Assembly: GCA_027061425.1 (NCBI GenBank)
Contig: JALSUN010000145.1
Location: 1-8,652, forward strand
Source: Helicobacteraceae bacterium
Lineage (GTDB): Bacteria > Campylobacterota > Campylobacteria > Campylobacterales > Sulfurimonadaceae
DNA: 8,652 bases
Direction: 5' to 3'
Part shown: piece after piece, positions 6,677 to 8,652 of the stretch
Layout of the letters: each line of letters opens with the position of its first letter
Position numbering within the stretch: position 1 is the first letter of the stretch
Made by a program: the position numbers and the translations under genes
Notes under the pieces: model-generated
What the model saw: only the letters and a program-made list of their open reading frames with translations
Database searches by the model: none
Told to the model about the DNA's origin: nothing

Positions 6677-6859
6677 ATGTATAAAACACAAAGAAAAACA
6701 CTTTATTTGCTCTTGTTTGTAATGAGCATATTGTTGACTGCTTGTAGTAGTGATTCTGGTTCGGATGATGGGAGTACTAAAAAAGACACTATTACACCTG
6801 AACCGGTTCAAAGCAGTGAATGGGACAAAATGGAATGGGACAAAGGTCAGTGGAAATGA
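6677..6859 (+). CDS. Small lipoprotein with C-terminal WDK repeats
   Basis: The 60-residue precursor has a positively charged start, a hydrophobic stretch (8-20) and a lipobox LTAC with Cys23. The mature, lipid-anchored peptide would be only 38 residues. After a Ser/Asp/Lys-rich stretch (SSDSGSDDGSTKKD) it ends in EWDKMEWDKGQWK, an imperfect five-residue repeat. At the DNA level GAATGGGACAAA occurs twice at a 15-base period. AAGGAG lies five bases before the ATG, so expression looks real. The stop overlaps an in-frame ATG of the next gene (ATGA at 6856), and the two are probably one transcript. I do not know the family or function. An accessory or anchor for the downstream secreted protein is a guess. 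Confidence 0.75.
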   Translation: MYKTQRKTLYLLLFVMSILLTACSSDSGSDDGSTKKDTITPEPVQSSEWDKMEWDKGQWK

Positions 6860-6894
6860 TCTTCTCTAAACAAAAAAATGAAAAAGGATCTTCA

Positions 6895-7734
6895 ATGTTT
6901 ACAACATCTTACAAGCTTACACTATCAACAATAGCAGTGCTAGCAATAGCTACAACTCTCAGTGCAGCAGAAGTTGGCGCAATAACGACTTTCCAAGCGA
7001 ACACAACAGCCAAAGCCTCTGAGGTCAACAATAATTTTATCACCTTGAAAAAAGCTGTCAATGACAACAACAGCAGGTTAGGTACCGTAGAGACAAGCAA
7101 ACAAAACCGTGTCTCTGGCGCCTGTGGGGCCGGTTACTATCTACAATCCATCAATGCCGATGGTTCTGTAGTCTGTAAAGCAGATATCGACACGAATTCT
7201 GGTGGTGACATTACGGGTGTAACTGTAGGTGGCGGTCTGGAAGGAGGCGGAACGAACGGTGAGATTAGCGTGAAACAAGCATCTGGATATGTCTCTATTA
7301 GCAACACCGCCTTGTTAGCCTATAATAACGGAGAATGTACTTTATTGAGACCTACTTTATATAGTTATTTTTCAACAGCACCTGCAACAAATGGTTGTTT
7401 TGCAAATGCACCTGTTAACCTCCCAGACAAGGCCACCATCACAAATGTAACATGCAGAGTAATGAAAAATGACGCGGATAGTAATACTTATATATATGTA
7501 GAATTAACAAGACACTCGTTAGGGGATAATTCTAACAGTACTGTTGCGCACTTGGAAACACATAATCCGTCCAGTTCCATAAGAACATTAACAGCTACGG
7601 GTGCCTTGTTGAGCAATCCTATTGTAGACAACAGTCAATACTCTTATGTATTAACCTATGACCCTCCTTTAGCAACATCAACACTAGGTAGCACAGAGCG
7701 TTTTTACAACTGTAGGATCGGTTATACTTATTAA
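6895..7734 (+). CDS. Secreted tail-fibre/adhesin-like protein
   Basis: The 279-residue precursor has a clear Sec signal peptide (about 1-25, cleavage near TLSAA/EV). The segment ITTFQANTTAKASEVNNNF and a short helix (about 40-70) follow, a start seen in many secreted or fibre-like proteobacterial proteins. Next comes the VSGACGAGYYLQSINADGSV segment (73-92), and then a glycine-rich GDITGVTVGGGLEGGG stretch (104-119) like those in phage tail fibres and surface proteins. The C-terminal domain (about 130-279) is beta-rich and unrecognised. Six cysteines (77, 94, 148, 168, 187, 273) could form disulfides outside the cytoplasm. No outer-membrane barrel is visible. AAGGA six bases before the ATG at 6895 and the tidy signal peptide favour this start. 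An ATG at 6856, overlapping the lipoprotein stop, would add 13 residues. Confidence 0.75.
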   Translation: MFTTSYKLTLSTIAVLAIATTLSAAEVGAITTFQANTTAKASEVNNNFITLKKAVNDNNSRLGTVETSKQNRVSGACGAGYYLQSINADGSVVCKADIDTNSGGDITGVTVGGGLEGGGTNGEISVKQASGYVSISNTALLAYNNGECTLLRPTLYSYFSTAPATNGCFANAPVNLPDKATITNVTCRVMKNDADSNTYIYVELTRHSLGDNSNSTVAHLETHNPSSSIRTLTATGALLSNPIVDNSQYSYVLTYDPPLATSTLGSTERFYNCRIGYTY

Positions 7735-7762
7735 GAACACACAGGCTGCTCACATATTCTGT

Positions 7763-7797
7763 TTATTCCACTTTTTATAAAATTAAAAGTAGAATAA
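7763..7797 (+). terminator. AT-rich hairpin after the adhesin-like gene
   Basis: TTATTC-C-ACTTTT pairs with AAAAGT-A-GAATAA, two six-base stems separated by one mismatch around a nine-base loop, and is followed by TTT. It begins 29 bases after the stop. The stem has few G-C pairs and the T run is short, so it may terminate transcription only partly. Confidence 0.45.
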
Positions 7798-7844
7798 TTT
7801 CCAGTCTTAATGTGATGGAGGACTTCAGACTCTAAACAACAAAA

Positions 7845-7895
7845 ATGAAAATTGCCAAGAGTAAACTAATATGGAGAGGAAGGGAATATATATGA
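7845..7895 (+). CDS. Possible 16-codon upstream leader frame
   Basis: A short frame, MKIAKSKLIWRGREYI, ends with a stop that overlaps the ATG of the next gene as ATGA. It spans the ribosome site of that gene. It has no Shine-Dalgarno sequence of its own, so it may be chance. If translated, it would couple to the downstream gene. Confidence 0.22.
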   Translation: MKIAKSKLIWRGREYI

Positions 7896-8320
7896 TAAAA
7901 AAAATCCTAATCATATCAATTTTCATCTCAGCATCTACCTTGATCCTTTTGGGCTGGTTACTAATGGAAAAAGAGACAGTTTCTCATGGCTTGAGTGTTG
8001 AGAAGAAGATCACGTATCCTAACGACTCACCCACCCGAACATCTCTTAGAGATGAGAAGACAGCCCCCTACTCCAGTCCAGATAAAGACACCTCTAAAGA
8101 ACCAGACATTCCCATACCAGCATTTGTATTTATGGCAACCTCGACAAATGATCAAAAAGTCACAAAAGCATTGATCGCAGTCAACAAAGCATCCCTTCGG
8201 TGGTTTTACATTGGCGACACTGTCATCGGAAACTACACTGTTCACGACATCGATGCTTCCTGTGTAACTATCTTTGACGGCAAAGGTGCCTACTATGAGA
8301 TCTCTCTGGACGAACCCTAA
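7892..8320 (+). CDS. Single-pass membrane protein with possible GspC/PilP-like domain
   Basis: A 142-residue protein with one N-terminal membrane helix (about 4-24). A hydrophilic Pro/Ser/Asp-rich linker follows (about 35-75). A compact beta-rich domain (about 76-140) has the pattern IAVNKASLRWFYIGDTVIGNYTVHDIDASCVTIF, then a short loop and YEISL. This layout resembles the inner-membrane clamp proteins GspC and PilP of type II secretion and type IV pilus systems. In those, a small domain with a G-D-x-I-x-x-Y-x-V-x-x-I pattern contacts the secretin. No other secretion gene is present in the window, so the similarity is only suggestive. AGGAAGGG (7877-7884) is seven bases from the ATG at 7892. 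An ATG at 7871 lacks a ribosome site. Confidence 0.6.
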   Translation: MIKKILIISIFISASTLILLGWLLMEKETVSHGLSVEKKITYPNDSPTRTSLRDEKTAPYSSPDKDTSKEPDIPIPAFVFMATSTNDQKVTKALIAVNKASLRWFYIGDTVIGNYTVHDIDASCVTIFDGKGAYYEISLDEP

Positions 8321-8447
8321 CCTGACCAACAGTAGCCAAACCCAAATGCAAGCCAGCCTCAACCTAATCAAACATGCACTCCACAATTAAAAATCGATAA
8401 ATCCAAACATTCTTCCCCATCAAAGGAAAATCAAAGGATTACATGAC

Positions 8448-8453
8448 TATAAT
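8448..8453 (+). promoter_or_regulatory. -10 element of the tRNA gene
   Basis: A perfect TATAAT lies 19 bases before the mature tRNA, so transcription would begin near 8460 with a short 5' leader. No good -35 is seen. Confidence 0.5.
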
Positions 8454-8472
8454 TCCACCCTATTTAAAGCGT

Positions 8473-8549
8473 GTCACGGTAGCTCAGCTGGTTAGAGCAC
8501 TGGTCTCATAAGCCGGGGGTCGGGGGTTCAAGTCCCCCTCTTGACACCA
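8473..8549 (+). tRNA. tRNA with CAT anticodon (elongator Met, or Ile2)
   Basis: The 77-base cloverleaf is clear. It has U8-A9, a D stem GCTC/GAGC, and an anticodon stem CTGGT/GCCGG around the loop CTCATAA with anticodon CAT at 8507-8509. The variable loop has five bases, the T stem GGGGG/CCCCC encloses TTCAAGT, the discriminator is A, and CCA is encoded. It is not the initiator. G1-C72 is paired, and the anticodon stem lacks three consecutive G-C pairs. A lysidine-modified Ile2 tRNA has the same anticodon in DNA and cannot be excluded by eye. The acceptor stem carries a C5-U68 mismatch. Confidence 0.9.
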
Positions 8550-8652
8550 TTTATTCCCTAAACTCCTCATTTCAACCCTAAAATACAAAAGACCACTTTT
8601 TATTTATCTATTAATATGCCTAATTCTATAAATTTATGTACCTTTTTGTGTA

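Noticed and set aside
7803..7831. AGTCT/AGACT hairpin upstream of the GspC/PilP-like gene as a riboswitch or leader structure.
   Set aside because: A five-base stem with a 19-base loop is expected by chance and shows no known riboswitch core.
8027..8386. A 119-codon minus-strand frame opposite the GspC/PilP-like gene.
   Set aside because: It lacks a ribosome site, has an odd Cys/Trp-rich composition, and mirrors a gene with a proper start and membrane helix.
5888..8442. A 13-base exact repeat, ATCAAAGGATTAC, at 5888-5900 and 8430-8442.
   Set aside because: In a window of this size one chance 13-mer match is about what is expected, and the flanks do not align. Both copies contain an AAGGA that may simply be a ribosome-site-like string.
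8443..8511. A 22-codon frame with a nearby AAGGA that runs into the tRNA gene and stops in its anticodon loop.
   Set aside because: The TATAAT at 8448 places the tRNA transcription start downstream of this ATG, so the frame is probably not transcribed.
8587..8601. AAAAG-ACCA-CTTTTT after the tRNA as a terminator.
   Set aside because: The five-base stem has one G-C pair and would hardly be stable. Termination near here is possible but not supported.

Overview
The window looks like a stretch of a Campylobacterota chromosome, most likely a Sulfurovum/Sulfurimonas-type marine sulfur bacterium. This is an inference from the moderately low GC content, AT-rich intergenic regions, strong AAGGA-type ribosome binding sites, and the general character of the proteins (DUF6629 membrane protein, ArsR/ArsC/ArsB set, LemA plus M48 protease). 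No marker gene in the window settles the taxon.

Left part (1-2987): a seven-helix DUF6629-type membrane protein lies on the minus strand. It is followed by a compact arsenic resistance locus. arsR and arsC are co-oriented on the minus strand and overlap by ATGA, and arsB is divergent on the plus strand. A 16-bp palindrome between them, ATCAA-N6-TTGAT, contributes its two half-sites as the -35 hexamers of two back-to-back promoters. A single ArsR dimer could therefore silence both directions. ArsC reduces arsenate to arsenite, ArsB exports arsenite, and ArsR senses arsenite.

Middle part (2995-5726): a minus-strand cluster of lemA, a large M48 (HtpX-like) membrane metalloprotease, and a 57-residue protein too small for most gene callers. 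The small gene starts inside the protease stop codon (TAATG). LemA with an HtpX-like protease is a recurrent membrane quality-control pair. The C-terminal half of this protease, ending in a TerB-like segment, and the small partner are the less usual parts.

Right part (5938-8652): an accessory-looking region. It holds a DUF6597/AraC-type regulator that stops after the first helix-turn-helix and appears to be made from a leaderless mRNA. Divergent from it are a 60-residue lipoprotein ending in WDK repeats and a secreted tail-fibre/adhesin-like protein, probably one transcript. Next come a small single-pass protein with a possible GspC/PilP-like periplasmic domain, and a CAT-anticodon tRNA with a mismatch in its acceptor stem. 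Stretches 743-862, 8321-8447 and 8550-8652 hold no gene that I can support. I see no transposase, CRISPR array or phage core genes.
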